This document shows, one piece after another, positions 21,271 through 32,937 of a DNA stretch of 64,000 bases. A program made the translations under genes and the position numbers. This stretch comes from Xanthostigma xanthostigma. Taxonomy: Eukaryota > Arthropoda > Insecta > Raphidioptera > Raphidiidae. The notes beneath the pieces are model-generated. The model did no database searches, was not told the origin of the DNA, and saw only the letters and a program-made list of their open reading frames with translations. The stretch covers positions 46,402,401-46,466,400 of the forward strand of contig OY754465.1 in assembly GCA_963575645.1 (NCBI GenBank). The letters are read 5' to 3'. The number at the start of each line of letters is the position of its first letter. Positions within the stretch are counted from its first letter, which is position 1.

Positions 21271-22040
21271 TGTAGCGATACGGAATGTACGCTACAGTAA
21301 TTTTGAAATATTATTTTTTTTTATTTTAAAAGAGCAGATATCTATTATAGTTTTGTAATTATTTAAAAAAAAAAATTATGTAATGCCATTCTTTAACTTT
21401 TTTTAATTATTAGGTAATAATTGATGAAATATAAAAGTGTTCTGTGCCGGATGAGAGAGGCAGTCATCGTTAGCATTTTGAAGCGCATCATATTTTTTGT
21501 TTTGGAATTTTTTTAAGTGTTTTTCTTTAATTTGTTTTTTTTTACTCAAATTTCTTTTTATTTTGTGTTATTATAGTGCCTGGTTTGTATTTTTACACAC
21601 ACACACATACGCATACAGTTACTCGTCTTGTCGACAGTAACTTATCCTGAATACTTTACCAATACCTGCAACGACAGTTTCTCTACGGAATTGATCCTAG
21701 AGGCTGTCGTCTCCCGTTTTTCCGTCTAAACTTCGGATTCTTTCGAGTTTAGACTTCCCATTCCCCGACACACACACACAAATGCCTGTTTTCTTTATTT
21801 TTATTTTTTTTGATGTCTGATACATTTTTTTTGTTTTTTTTGATTCTATACTATTTTGTAAAAATAAAAAATAAACTGTGAAATTTGATAAAAATTAAAT
21901 AAACGCTCAACGAGCAATATTTCAAATTGTGTTCTTTTTTATAATCATAAACAAGTGAAAATTCTTTGTGCGGCCCGTTTCCCCCTAGACAAACGACGAG
22001 CTACGTATATAGATTTTTTTTTTGGAACGGGATCGTTACA
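21271..22040 (+). mobile_element. Solo LTR of a Gypsy-type retrotransposon
   Basis: It starts TGTAGCGAT and ends ATCGTTACA, giving TG..CA termini that are imperfect inverted repeats. It is flanked by the 4-bp direct repeat GTAG (21267-21270 and 22041-22044), as made by Gypsy-type integrases. A TATAAAA box at 21430-21436 precedes an initiator-like CAGTCATC at about 21461. AATAAA signals lie at about 21863-21900. No internal region or second LTR is adjacent, so it is a solo LTR left by recombination. The family is unknown. Confidence 0.75.
21430..21468 (+). promoter_or_regulatory. LTR core promoter (TATA plus initiator)
   Basis: TATAAAA at 21430-21436 lies about 30 bp before GGCAGTCATCG at 21459-21469, the expected spacing for an RNA polymerase II core promoter. 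It marks the U3/R border of the solo LTR. The orientation is the + strand. Confidence 0.5.
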
Positions 22041-22044
22041 GTAG

Positions 22045-24828
22045 GTACGTGCACGGCTATTTCTTGCTGCGACGAAATTTCAAGAATAAAGAAATGATAT
22101 AGACTTCGTTAGGCTGCCAAAATCGGCTGAGGCATTTTTTTTTTGTTCAAACAAAAATACTGAAAAAAGTGGATTTTACACGAAATATTTCGAATAAAAA
22201 ATGTTATTGACTTTGTTAGGATACCAATCGAAGCGTATTAGTGTATATATGATCCTAAGTAATATTATTAAAATCGGTGCAGCCGTATTTTTGTTTAAGA
22301 AATTTATTTGTCTATTTAGCTAACTATTATTAACTATTATTTTTTTTTAAAGTGCGATTTCAGATTAGCATTTTGCTATGTGTCACGGTTCACTGTAATC
22401 ACGAATTAGTAATCGAGGCAGAACAGAATTTTTGGTATACTTCAGACTTTGGAGTACATTAACTAATAAAATCTTTTTTGTTGATAATTGTTCGATTACA
22501 GAATATTTTTTCATAAAAATAATTGTGTTTGATATTTAAAGAAACGAACTGGTTTTTTACCTTTTGCACGCTGCAAATTTTTCAGCAGGCAGGAATTCTC
22601 TTTCAAGACCTCTGAAATATACGATATTTACGTAAGCTTCCAGCTTTCTGACACTTTTCCAAGTATGGCGTGACTGAGCTAGCATTGGTATCTAAGCATT
22701 ATTGATAGGAAAAGTTTTTTGAAAATAAAAATAATCCGTGTTATTTACATCGAACTTATTTGAAGTACTTATAACAAGAGTCTACATTTCTTTAGTAAAT
22801 TTAATTTCGTACGAAATGGATTCTGGAGAGCCATAAAATAGATTGATATCGTAGGTAACTTTCATGCTACCCGTGTTACGACTTTACCTGTTGTTAAACT
22901 TTCAGGACAGCAACAATAAAATGCAATAAGTTGGTGGCGTCGCGTCACTAAAATACAGAGCCAACTCTCTTTCTCTAAGTAACTTCTCTCAACTCCATCC
23001 AACTACAATTCGTTATAGTTTAGCTTTAAAGTTAGAATTGCTTTGTTTTGATTAGCGTAGTTGGTGGCACCTTTTGGATAGATAAATTGCACCTTCCAGA
23101 CAAATCAAGTGCAAAAGTTCAGCTAATATACACTGCAGTAATTGTTGCAAATAAAGTGAAGTTTTTTTATTTTACAATGCTAATGCCACAAAAATGAAAA
23201 CATCTTTCTGAATTCATAGTTTGAATTTTCTCTGCGTCATTTTGCTAGCGAGGCAATTCTATATTTCTTATTTTGTATTTACTTTTGTTTTTTTTATTAT
23301 GGAAAAAAAATTTACAAAAAAAATTGTTTCCAAAAAAAAAAGAAACATAGACAACCCCTATGAAATTTCCATGGAATGGCTGATTTCTATGAAATGCATA
23401 ACCTGTTACATACTCGTGTATTGACATTACTTTATAATGCGTTGTATGTATATATTTAAATTTACTTTCTATATTCTCGTGATCTCTAAAAGTTCCGCAT
23501 TCAAACTCGATATTCATTTAATTTGATATCACAATCTGTCAGATTTCATGCAATTCTGCGTTATATAATTCAATGTAAACACGCTGTCAGTCTGGTAAAC
23601 TATTGCATTCTTATGCTTGCTCTCTGAAGCACGGTTACACCATCTCTGAGGAATTGACGTTTTGCTTGCCCCTGCATACGTATTTATACATTTACGTTTT
23701 TTTAATCCCCGACGAAAAAAAGGAGGGTTGTCATAAGTTTGAAGCGTTTGTCTGTCTATCTGACTGTATACAATTATAACTCCAAAATGGATTAAAAGTA
23801 TGGTAGACGGTTCGTTCTTTATTTGAAAAGAATAATATACAAATGAAAAGTTATTGAATTTACGCATAATGGATTAAATCACTTTATTTCAGTCAAAACA
23901 ATTATGATAGGTCCAGATGTAATATTAGGTATTAGTCAAAAAATTTAATACAAGTAATAGCAATAATAATACAACTAATACTCTTTAAACCATACTTACC
24001 GTTATCTATCTGACACAAATACAAGATAGTTGCCATTACTGGACGTACGCCTTAACCGCTTAGGTATAGCGTTTATGCTCTGTGCCGCTGTTATTATCGT
24101 GGTATAGAAATATAGCTTTTATTCTACGGTAATATACTACACTTACAGTAATAATTATTATATTGTTTTTTTTTTAACTATTAGCTGTCAAAAATAAAAA
24201 AAAATTAAAACTGATTATAAAAATTAAACTACTGAACACTTTTAAATAGGGTTCTGGCCTGATAGTAAATAAATTGACTAAAATATAACCCAAGGCGATC
24301 CGTAGAGCGATCTGTAGAGATATACATACATACAGACCAAGCGACAACTGCTGTTCGTGATTTTCAATTACAATTTTAGTAGTATTTATGAACTACTTAA
24401 AAATAGTTCTGTTTTTGTAGGTTAGCGGTATGTGTAATAATTGACTTAATAGACGCACATAGTCTAGAAGCTGTGCATCTTAGTAATTAAAAAAATAATA
24501 AAGCAAATGTAATATATTTTTTTTCTATCTACAGACATGTTGAAGCATTCCATTACTCCTAAAGTATTGACGGAATATTATGATATATGTCTTGAAGTTT
24601 TCGATATACGATTTCGTTTGTTTGACGGCACTGACTTGAAAATATATTACTTATGATCGATGTGTTCAAAAATGTTCTTATTCCCTTAAAGTAAAGTCCG
24701 TTCGTTATAGTATAGCGTGTTACGACTATACTTATACGTGTTTCAAGTAAAACTTATTTAGGCGTGGCTTGAGAGTAATTTAGATATTTTTTCGAACAGA
24801 AATATTCGGATGGAAGTTACGAGTTTAT
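22045..24828. other. Non-coding stretch
   Basis: No gene was recognised; the frames at 23221-23517 and 23529-23867 lack known motifs and consist mostly of A/T-biased codons. No element could be delimited. Confidence 0.4.
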
Positions 24829-25024
24829 GCAGTTTCCGCTATTTAAAGACGTCGACTGAGAGATGGCGGCATCAAAACGCACAAAAGAAAGGTGAAACAT
24901 AGCTACGGACGCAAACCAATTTTGTGATCGGTTTCCGCTATGTAAAGGCATCGACTGACAGATGGTGAAATAAAAATGCATCTGTAAAAGCCATTTTGAA
25001 ACATACCTCCGGACGCAAACCAAT
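24829..25024. repeat. ~97-bp tandem duplication
   Basis: Two diverged units, each starting with GTTTCCGCTAT.TAAAG and containing TCGACTGA.AGATGG. Both end in CGGACGCAAACCAATT, at about 24832 and 24929. Confidence 0.7.
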
Positions 25025-25258
25025 TAACATAGCCAACGTAATTTTATTTACGAGTGATTTATTTTTTGAGTGAATATTTCGTAAAAAGTGAGAGTGGTAA
25101 AAACAAATTAAAAGTCTTACTTCAACCCAGCGTAAAACTTACACGTAGTCATATTATTTTTTTTAGTTGTAAAAGTTGTGTGTATGGAAGTATTTTATAC
25201 ACACGACACAATGTGGGAAAAATGTTGTTTTCTGACATTTCTGTATTATAATTTATAA
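25025..25258. other. Non-coding spacer
   Basis: No motif was seen in the small + frame here. Confidence 0.3.
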
Positions 25259-25805
25259 TAATAATAATGGACATTGCTTATTTATTTTTTAATAATAATA
25301 ATAAAACTCTTTATTTGGTTTACCACACAGTATAAATAGCGTTATAAAATTAGTTAACATTATTCGTTTTAAAGAATAACTTCAAAGTCCCAGCAGGTAT
25401 TTTTTAAATTTCTTTTTAAATTTCTTTTTATTTGGTTCATCTTTTAGATGGTTTGGCATTTTATTGTGTATTCTAATCATGGCATTTTTGACAGCCCTAT
25501 GTGTAGACTGTCAGCGCCGAGAAATTGATTTTCAAATTATTTTTGTGTGTAATTATGTAATTATGAGTTCTATGGTTCTTATTGAATAAATATAGATGAT
25601 CTTTCATAAATTTGCTGCATTCATAGATATATAAATCATAGACAGTGAGAATTGACACGACATCTAACGTGAAGTGTCACATTTGCATAATTCTGATACA
25701 CTTTTTTGCAGCTTAAAAATCTTATTGGTATGAATGGATCTGCCCCAAAAAATGATGCCATACTGCACGATGGAATGAAAATATGCATAATATATATTTG
25801 TTAAC
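25259..25805 (-). pseudogene. LINE reverse-transcriptase 3' fragment (jockey/CR1-like)
   Basis: On the - strand, 25690-25805 reads YYAYFHSIVQYGIIFWG followed by NKIFKLQKS. This is the conserved region just after the reverse-transcriptase core of jockey/CR1-type LINEs. Downstream the frame is broken by stops, and the copy ends at an ATT-rich tail at about 25259-25310. It is 5'-truncated and degenerate, an ordinary dead LINE copy. Confidence 0.65.
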
Positions 25806-26359
25806 ATATTTTGGTCGTTGACATATTTTTTTATATATTTTATTATACTGTAGATAAATAAAAATATTTTTTTTTATTTATGCAATATTTAAGTATAAGA
25901 TTAGATTTTTTGTGTTATCTTCGCCAGATTAAGTAAAACTAACAACTAACATACAAATTTTAGCGCAACCAATGTACACTACACAGTACACACGGCCTTT
26001 AGCCGTATTATGCAAATAAAAATATTTGAAGCTCTCTATCATCAAAATGCTTTACAAAGTAGATTCTTTACGAAAGTATTGCTTTGTAAGTTCTCAGACA
26101 AATATATACCTATATATTATATATTTTAAATTACTGGTTTATTTTCCAATTTACTCGCAAATACAACTTCAAAGTTGTGCCCATATTTCGTTATATTTTG
26201 CAATCAATATTATTTATATTTTTTCGACATCATTCTAGTGTTCCGAATTATTGCTTGTTACAAATATTTTATTCATACGAATCGTGACACACTAAAAAAT
26301 GGGAGAGGGTTCAAACACTGAACAACTGATTATTTCTGTTTCATGATACTATATAGTTA
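25806..26359. other. Non-coding stretch
   Basis: AT-rich; no gene or delimited repeat. Confidence 0.4.
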
Positions 26360-26701
26360 GGAGCTGACGCGTAAAAAAATCATGTCGTCCCAACCTTCTG
26401 CCGCTTGGTACATAAGCTATTAAGTAATTTAGAGCATTTTTTTCTTCTATGATATATAGGTGGAATCTGGACCCATTTTAAGATAGGGGGATACAACATT
26501 TCAACTGGGGTTAAAAAGGGTTAAAATTTAAAAAAAATATCCGCCGCTTCGTTTTTAGGTTCTGTTAGAGCCAAATGACCGGGAAATACCAGCGGCAGAA
26601 GTTTTTGACCAATTGCACCCTCCCCAAGCCACTCCTAAGAAAGTGGATTTATAATTATTAGTCCACTTTCTTAGGACATGCTTTTTTTACGCGTCAGCTC
26701 C
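26360..26701. mobile_element. MITE with GGAGCTGACGCG ends
   Basis: Left end GGAGCTGACGCGTAAAAAAA and right end TTTTTTTACGCGTCAGCTCC are inverted repeats of about 25 bp. Near the right end lies a second hairpin, CTAAGAAAGTGGA with its complement TCCACTTTCTTAG (about 26635-26675). Length about 342 bp. No clean TSD was seen, so the superfamily is undetermined. Confidence 0.7.
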
Positions 26702-27737
26702 CTGATTAATACTGCTTAATTCCTTGTCTACGCTTATGTAAACATTAATGATACTTTATTTAATTACTAATTTCTAAACTTCCTTTACTATTGAAGTTGC
26801 TCTGAAAATATTCAGATATTGTAGAATTTGTATCAAAATATTTTTTTTTATTCTTTCCCTGTGTTTTTTTAAATATTTATGTAAAATCTGAGAGAACGGA
26901 CTGTATTCAAAAACGGTGTTTGTTTTCTATTATAGTACCTATAACATTCGATAGAGGAATATTTCTGTTTTATTTGAGAGCAAAAACCTGTAACGTATGC
27001 ATGGTTGCTTTCGATTCCAGACACAGACACATACGTTCAATATAGAAAGAATGTAACAGATAACTCAAATATCACACTTCGGAAAAACCTAACGTAAGGA
27101 TAAGCGTTTGAGCGTTTTTATTGTGAAATACTGTCCGCATTCTTACATTGAGCCCTCACGTTTTAACTGCAGTCGATGGCATTCGAAGATCAATATTTGT
27201 TTCAGAATTTTCAAATTTTTTCACATCTATCATGAAATGTTTTTGCCCGGCTACTATTGGAAGCTTAGGGATCGTCCATTAATTATGTGAGCTCAAAATA
27301 GGAGGAGAGGAGTGCGACCAAATATTATCAAATCTGAATTAAAGGCAGGCGGGAGGGGTCAATGAAAATCTCACGTCAACTTTTTAAATCAGATACATTA
27401 TTATAACACAAAATTTTGTATTACAAAAAATAAATTATGGTAAATCTCTGAACATCTTACCAAATCTCACAAGAGGGTCCAAATAAAAAAAAAAACTCAC
27501 CTCATGTGATTCCCTTACCTTGGAATTTTGATAGATATAATTGATTTTTTTTTTCAGTTTATCCGTTTTCTTAAAATGTTCAACTAGATTTATTAATTTT
27601 TTTGATGTTTTTTTGTTGTATTTTTATTTCGAAAATATAGAGCTTGTAGAAAATCTTCTTAAATTACCCAGAATGTCATTTAAGTGGTCTACTATTACCT
27701 CGTTTTTAGTAGACCGTTTTCCATGAAGTACGTTGCA
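26702..27737. other. Non-coding stretch with common insect repeat fragment
   Basis: The part at about 27265-27500 (GATCGTCCATTAATTATGTG, then a G-rich GGAGGAG patch and AAAACTCACCTCATGTGATT-type sequence) resembles a widespread insect repeat. A similar GC-rich patch appears near 57885-57960. No gene. Confidence 0.4.
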
Positions 27738-28033
27738 TCTATATAAATAAAAATGTAAACATTCGTTTGTTCAAAATCTTAAATGTCCAAAAGTTCTTCA
27801 CCGAAAGCTTTGAAATTTTGACCTTACGTTGCATTAACATACGTGCGTGTTCTCATATACCGATTATACGGGTGAAAACAAGCTTTTTTTAAAATAGCGC
27901 CATCTATTGAACGTTAAAGCAACACACGCTATACTAAATACTCGTATTTTACGGCAGTGGAAGTTCTATCTATTGAACGTAAGAGCTACACAGGCAAACC
28001 AGACTGAGCCACAGCAAGACCGGGTACAGCTAG
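27738..28033 (+). mobile_element. Non-autonomous Helitron, 296 bp
   Basis: It starts TCTATATAAATAAAAATG directly after A and ends CCGGGTACAGCTAG directly before T, giving the Helitron signature (TC start, CTAG end, A|T target). The interior has a duplicated ATCTATTGAACGT block (about 27902 and 27970). No coding sequence. Confidence 0.75.
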
Positions 28034-28384
28034 TTACGTATAATACTGAAAACAATCTATGTTTTATCTGAAACATTATTTTTAAAACTACTACTTGATA
28101 ACATAGTTATCGAGCCGTTGCCCAACTTTCCAGCGAGTCTGTCTAAAAAACCTATTTTAAATTCAACAATTTTGTATATATGATGTCCTATCTGTTCTCA
28201 CGTCAATCATCCTTTTCTGAAAATACGAGAGAAATCGAAATAAGGAACTGATTCTGACATTTATATTATTACGGTGGAGAATAGTTCAACGAAAAATTGA
28301 CTTCAATTATATTGTGAATCAGGCAATAAATAGATAACGTAAATTGTCTATTAATTTTAATATTAAATGAAATTGAATTATTTT
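28034..28384. other. Non-coding stretch
   Basis: No gene or repeat was delimited. Confidence 0.4.
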
Positions 28385-28625
28385 TCGTGTCCTAAATCTT
28401 GATGTAAACCACCTAATGACGCGTTTAGTTGGGAGTAAAACCGTGTAATTGGCGCGACACATTTACGGGACGACGTTACGTTTGTATGTGTTGGGTTATA
28501 TCTTGGATTTTGTTAAAGTCGACACCTACCAAATTTAGTTACAAGATGAAATTTAGTTACAGGGCGATATTTAGTTACTAGAATTTAGTCAGTTGACAAG
28601 ACGAAATTTATATACTCTCGCTTAA
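28385..28625 (+). repeat. Repeat family D2, second copy
   Basis: Contains GGGAGTAAAACCGTGTAATTG and the TTAGTTACA.GG.GATATTTAGTTA tandem words found at 4190-4660, with fewer units. Confidence 0.6.
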
Positions 28626-28707
28626 ATTATGTTTCACATGTGCCAAGGGTCCCACGACGGCTGACGTTTTTTTTTTAATTTCGTCTTGTTTCAATTCGTG
28701 TAAGTGC

Positions 28708-29054
28708 AATGATATTTCCGGATGTCTTTCTGTGTGTCAGTCTTGCCATGCGAAATAACTGAAAATATAATGATTTACAGTTTCTACGGAGCCCTGAAAA
28801 GTGCAATTATTAGTTTTTGAGGTGTGGCTGCTTTAATTAATAAACAATGTAATCAAAAGAAAAAAAATATTTTCTCATAAAATGATATTTCCGGATGTCT
28901 TTCTGTGTGTCAGTCTTTCCATGCGAAATAACTGAAAATATAATGATTTACAGTTTCTACGGAGCCCTAAAAAGTGCAATTATTAGTTTTTGAGGTGTGG
29001 CTGCTTTCATTAATAAACAATGTAATCAAAAGAAAAAAAACATTTTCTCATAAA
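28708..29054. repeat. 173-bp tandem duplication
   Basis: Two nearly identical units of 173 bp, starting AATGATATTTCCGGATGTCT at 28708 and 28881. They differ at only a handful of positions, so the duplication is recent. No coding potential. Confidence 0.85.
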
Positions 29055-30360
29055 ACAACGTAATTGTTTAACTATTAAAGTGGATATAAACAAGGATTTC
29101 TTATACTAATAATATTCTTCCGTTTCATTATTTATCGATTCTAAATTTACTTAAATTTACTCAAATACGAAAGTAAGAAATGAAACACCATTATTGCATT
29201 AAACACTTTCGCGTTTCTATTGAATTTTTTATGAACTGATACACGATAGACTCATAGAGGCTTAATTCAAGCTGAAAAAACATCAAACTCTGGAACGAAT
29301 AGGTTTCGTAATTCAACATTCTTATATTAGGTACATGACGTTTCTAATAACGGTTTAAGTAAATCAAAAGTAATGCAAGCCAACCGTTATATGATTAATA
29401 TATTTTATATAATAAGGAAAAATTTTGTGCAGATGAGTTTTCATATAAAATGCCCTGGAATATTATGACAGTTGAATATATTTGTCTTGAAATCAGATGG
29501 GATTCTTATCTTACTTCTTGTGTAAAAGGTATCAATATTTTATAATTTTTCCGTACACGAGATAATATATTTTTTTCACCTGATGATGACAGCGATGCTG
29601 TCAAAACGTGATTTTTTTTAAATAAAAAGTTTATGCTAAAAATAAATCCTGTGTACTGAATAATTATAAAATATTTACCTAAATAAAAAATCTGAGCATG
29701 AAACTGAATTCTGCTAAAAATACAGTAAAAAAATTATTTTGTATTTTTGTCTCGAGCCCCAAAATAAAGCATGTCTTCAACATTGTTACTGTCTTTATTG
29801 TTCATAAGTTTACATGTTTGATTTTCACTTAACCTAGAAATATAGAGTACACAACGTGAATGGAAACTGTAAATTGTATGTGGTGGAGGTGTCGGTACAT
29901 ATGGTGGAAGTGGCGGTAGATGCGCTGGAGGAGAGGTAATTAAACATCATACTTTGCTATAAAACAAGTTAGTCGCTTCTAAAGAACAAATACTTCTCTA
30001 TTGTCGAACATAAAACAAAGTATAGTTATTTTGTTGTATGACAATATACAACAAAACGTTATTGTGAAATAACATTTACAAAATAAGCACGCACGCAATA
30101 TAAATTGAAAATAAAAAATAATCAAATATGCAATTTGTTAACTTTAACACAGAAAGCTAAATTACCGAAAAGATAAAATAGGTACCGGGCTATGGACCCA
30201 CGTCTTTTCGTACACGTACAGTTAGGGGCGGTCTACATAAGGACTAATGGGGTTTAAGTCATGGGGCTCCAGGTATCAAGAACTCACAAAAAAAAAAATT
30301 ATCATAAGTTTTTAATATTTTCACATTATCAATGAGCACTTATCGTTTAGTAAAAAATAA
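29055..30360. other. Non-coding stretch with hammerhead-like motif
   Basis: No gene was seen. It contains the motif at 29580-29607 listed separately. At 29878-29937 there is a G-rich patch (GGTGGAGGTGTCGGTACATA and GGTGGAAGTGGCGGTAG) that would encode a Gly-rich peptide but has no extended frame. Confidence 0.4.
29580..29607 (+). ncRNA. Degenerate hammerhead-ribozyme-like core
   Basis: CTGATGA (29580-29586) is followed by a perfect 6-bp stem GACAGC / GCTGTC around the loop GAT, then AAAAC. The hammerhead core is CUGANGA, stem II, GAAA(C) (family knowledge). Here the catalytic G of GAAA is replaced by A, so cleavage activity is unlikely. Stems I and III could not be assigned by eye. Confidence 0.35.
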
Positions 30361-31303
30361 TAGTGGCCAAACCCGGCTCCGCCCGGATTTGTAGATTGTC
30401 AGTTAAAGATAGATATTATTCTGCATCGAAATTTATTATGAATAATAGTCGTAATTGCAGAAGGTTGTCATATATTTTATTTATAGCCGTTACTTGATTG
30501 AGCCGAAGCACGGTAGCTACAACAGTAGTAGAGACTTTGACTCTACAGTATTACAGCCTTGCCTCACGGGGCTACGCCCCACTCGACACCAACAGCAGTA
30601 GTGGAACCTTCGGACTTATCTAATTTTTCGTTCTCTCTAAACCAGTGATTCCCAAAGTGGTCTATATCGACCCCCAGGGGTCGACGACAACTTGCAAGGG
30701 GTCCATGTCAGCGGGAAAAAAAATTGGGGGTTCATGAAATGAAAATGGGGGTCAACGATAGTGAATCTCCTAACAAAAAAAGAAACAAACTGGACATCGT
30801 TAACCGAAGAGATTTAAGATTATATCTAACTAAATTGATGCCAAATGTTGAAAATTTATTATTAAAGAATCAGGTTCATCCCTCACACTAAAAGCATTTA
30901 TTTTTTGCTTAGTTATTAATTTATGTAACAGAAAGTAAATTTTAATTTGGTTTGTTTAATTTGTTTAATTTGAATCTAATTAATAAATGTATAAAACTAA
31001 ACATTTCACACTACATTTCACTACCGTTATAAATTTAAATCGTTCAAAGTGAGTAGCACTATACTGGTTGTCAAAAATACATTTGAAATTAATGAATTTG
31101 CAAAAAATCGATATCAGATAAGCAGGGAGTCTACACAAAACCGAAAAACATGGCAAGTGGTCTACGAGACAAAAATGTTTAGGGACCTCTGCTCTAAACC
31201 TTATTCGGACTATCACAAACATTAAAAAAAAAATATCCAAATTGGTCCAACCGTTATCAACACTTAGCAACGACCAGCATTTCATTTTTATTATTTATAT
31301 AGA
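30361..31303 (-). mobile_element. Helitron-like element interrupted by a hAT element
   Basis: On the - strand it begins TCTATATAAATAATAAAAATG (31303 downwards) and ends in CCGGGCGGAGCCGGGTTTGGCC near 30361, with CTAG decayed to CTAT. The middle is occupied by the hAT insertion 30643-31191. Removing it restores a repeat of about 390 bp of the same type as 230-663 (both share CCCGGATTTGTAGATT). Confidence 0.5.
30643..31191. mobile_element. hAT-type non-autonomous element, family Z, copy 1
   Basis: Left end CAGTGATTCCCAAAGTGGTC and right end GGGACCTCTG are imperfect inverted repeats. The perfect 8-bp duplication CTCTAAAC flanks it (30635-30642 and 31192-31199). The interior is about 90% like 52149-52673, including GGGGTCGACGACAACTTGCA. 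Length 549 bp; no transposase. Confidence 0.9.
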
Positions 31304-31952
31304 TAAATGATTAAAAAATTATCAGTATCATGGATGAATTTTAACAATTAAGCTAGAACTGTTTTTTCGCATACAAATAGACGGCAGACAAACACTTTTT
31401 TTTAATCAATTTTTTGAGTTCAGGCGACTTGAAGACGAGTCAATTCATCAAAAAGTTGAATTTTTGTACAGTCGCTTCGAATGTACCAGTCGCGCATTGG
31501 GCAGTAAAAAATCATTTGAAACGAAACTTACAGTTTTAATTTTACTTTTTAGGATACAGATATGATAATTCTTTTAATTAATATTCTGAATTATTCGAAA
31601 TTTAAAACTAAATACTCAAAATTTAAAGTAAAATACAATATTCAAAAAATGAAATTGCTAAAACAAATGTTCGAACTTATGTTGCATTGTTTGAAGGTAT
31701 TCGGAAATAATAGGTCACATTCCAATGTTTACCTTTTACAATTCATTGATTTTCTGTGAATTGATGACATCGATTTAAACTTCTCGAATAGTTGCTTTCG
31801 TTTTGTTAGAAACTTGCGTGATCAGCACTTCGCAAAGTTATTTCAGTTCACCAACCTTTAACAGAGGTCCTCAATAAGCGGTATAAGCACCATTGGTGGA
31901 AAATAAAATGATAATAAAATAAATAAAACTACTGCTCATATTTTATTTCCAG
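31304..31952. other. Intron DNA upstream of the first neprilysin exon seen
   Basis: No gene was recognised. It ends in a pyrimidine-rich acceptor, TTTTATTTCCAG (31941-31952). Given the phase of the exon it must be intronic, so at least one earlier coding exon exists upstream. It was not found in 1-31952. Confidence 0.5.
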
Positions 31953-32169
31953 GGTGATTCATAATTACGTGTTGTGGCGAATGATAATGAACATAATGCC
32001 GCATTTGATCGACGAGTTCCAACATGCCAAGGTCGAATTTCGGAAGATCATCAATGGTATCTTAAGCGAGAGAAATAGGTGGTCGCAATGCGTCGAGGTC
32101 ACCAATAAGAAGATGGGGATGGCTGTCGGCGCACTCTTCATTCGTGACAACTTCAACCACGAAAGCAAG
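31953..32169 (+). CDS. Neprilysin (M13 peptidase), internal exon a
   Basis: After one base of a split codon this exon encodes 72 residues: VIHNYVLWRMIMNIMPHL, then NRWSQCVEVTNKKMGMAVGA, ending FIRDNFNHESK. The NY.LWR, RW..CV..TN and GMAVGALF.R..F..ESK blocks are hallmarks of the M13 ectodomain N-terminal half. Neprilysins are type II membrane zinc peptidases that cleave small extracellular peptides. The exon follows the acceptor TTTATTTCCAG and ends AAG|GTCGGT in phase 0. The GTCGGT donor is weaker than the usual GTAAGT. Joined to the exon at 55700 it reads ..NHESK-ATALEMIHTIR, continuous with the family pattern. Confidence 0.9.
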
Positions 32170-32890
32170 GTCGGTACCAATAATAATTAATAATCATAAT
32201 AATAATACAAAAATATAAGAAATAAAGGCGCAGTTCGGGTCCGCGCGGTAAATTTTTCGTGTGAACGTTGAGTAGTATTGTTCACGATCCTTCGTTCTCT
32301 TTTCGACGCGGTCGCAGCTCTCGCTTTCGCTCGGCACTGGCTTATAATCTAAGATTTGAATTTATAATCTAAGATCCCGATTTGGCTCGATCTTCACTCA
32401 TCGAGTTTTCTAATGAGAAATTTGATAATATAATGTATTAATAAAGAAAAATTAATTTGGTTGCCATTCAATTTCTTGGCACAGCTATTTTTAATAAAAA
32501 ATTAAAGTTGATAAACGCTAAACGCGTTTCCACGCTACATTAATTAAAAGTTTTACACCAAACTAATTCGTAGTTATCACCCGTGTGCGTCTATACTCGT
32601 GCGATGACGTCACAGACAAAATAAATCCTGCGCGACGAACTCATAAATACATGGTATACCGTTCAGGGTTCAACGCATTATTAGTCTTGTGGTTATTAGC
32701 GATTGAAATCTAAAGATTTTTAGTAACACAAGAAAGTTTGAACGAACGAATAGAACGAAAAGCTATTCCGGCATGCCATTGTAATGCTGTATGCAAGTGG
32801 CTGTACTTATAAGGTCGCTCTGTGTACTTCGTGCGTATGACCCAAACTCACTTAAATAACTCATTTCGTGGCTCCAGACGCGGTTATTGG
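32170..32890. other. Start of 23.5-kb neprilysin intron
   Basis: Intron 32170-55699 begins here. This part is richer in CG-containing words (GCGCGG, TTCGTTC, CGACGCGGTCGC) than its surroundings. It could be a buried retroelement or regulatory DNA. Nothing specific was recognised. Confidence 0.4.
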
Positions 32891-32937
32891 TTCAACTTAC
32901 TCCGCAAGGATTCTTCATCCTTGCGGAGTAAGTTGAA
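32891..32937. repeat. Perfect 21-bp hairpin
   Basis: The stem TTCAACTTACTCCGCAAGGA plus T (32891-32911) pairs perfectly with 32917-32937 around the loop TCTTC. It is isolated within the intron, 0.7 kb after the first neprilysin exon. As RNA it would be a very stable hairpin, though shorter than a typical pre-miRNA. The function is unknown. Confidence 0.85.

Noticed and set aside
25054..25251. Small + frame upstream of the LINE fragment
   Set aside because: No motif and A/T-driven composition; not supported.
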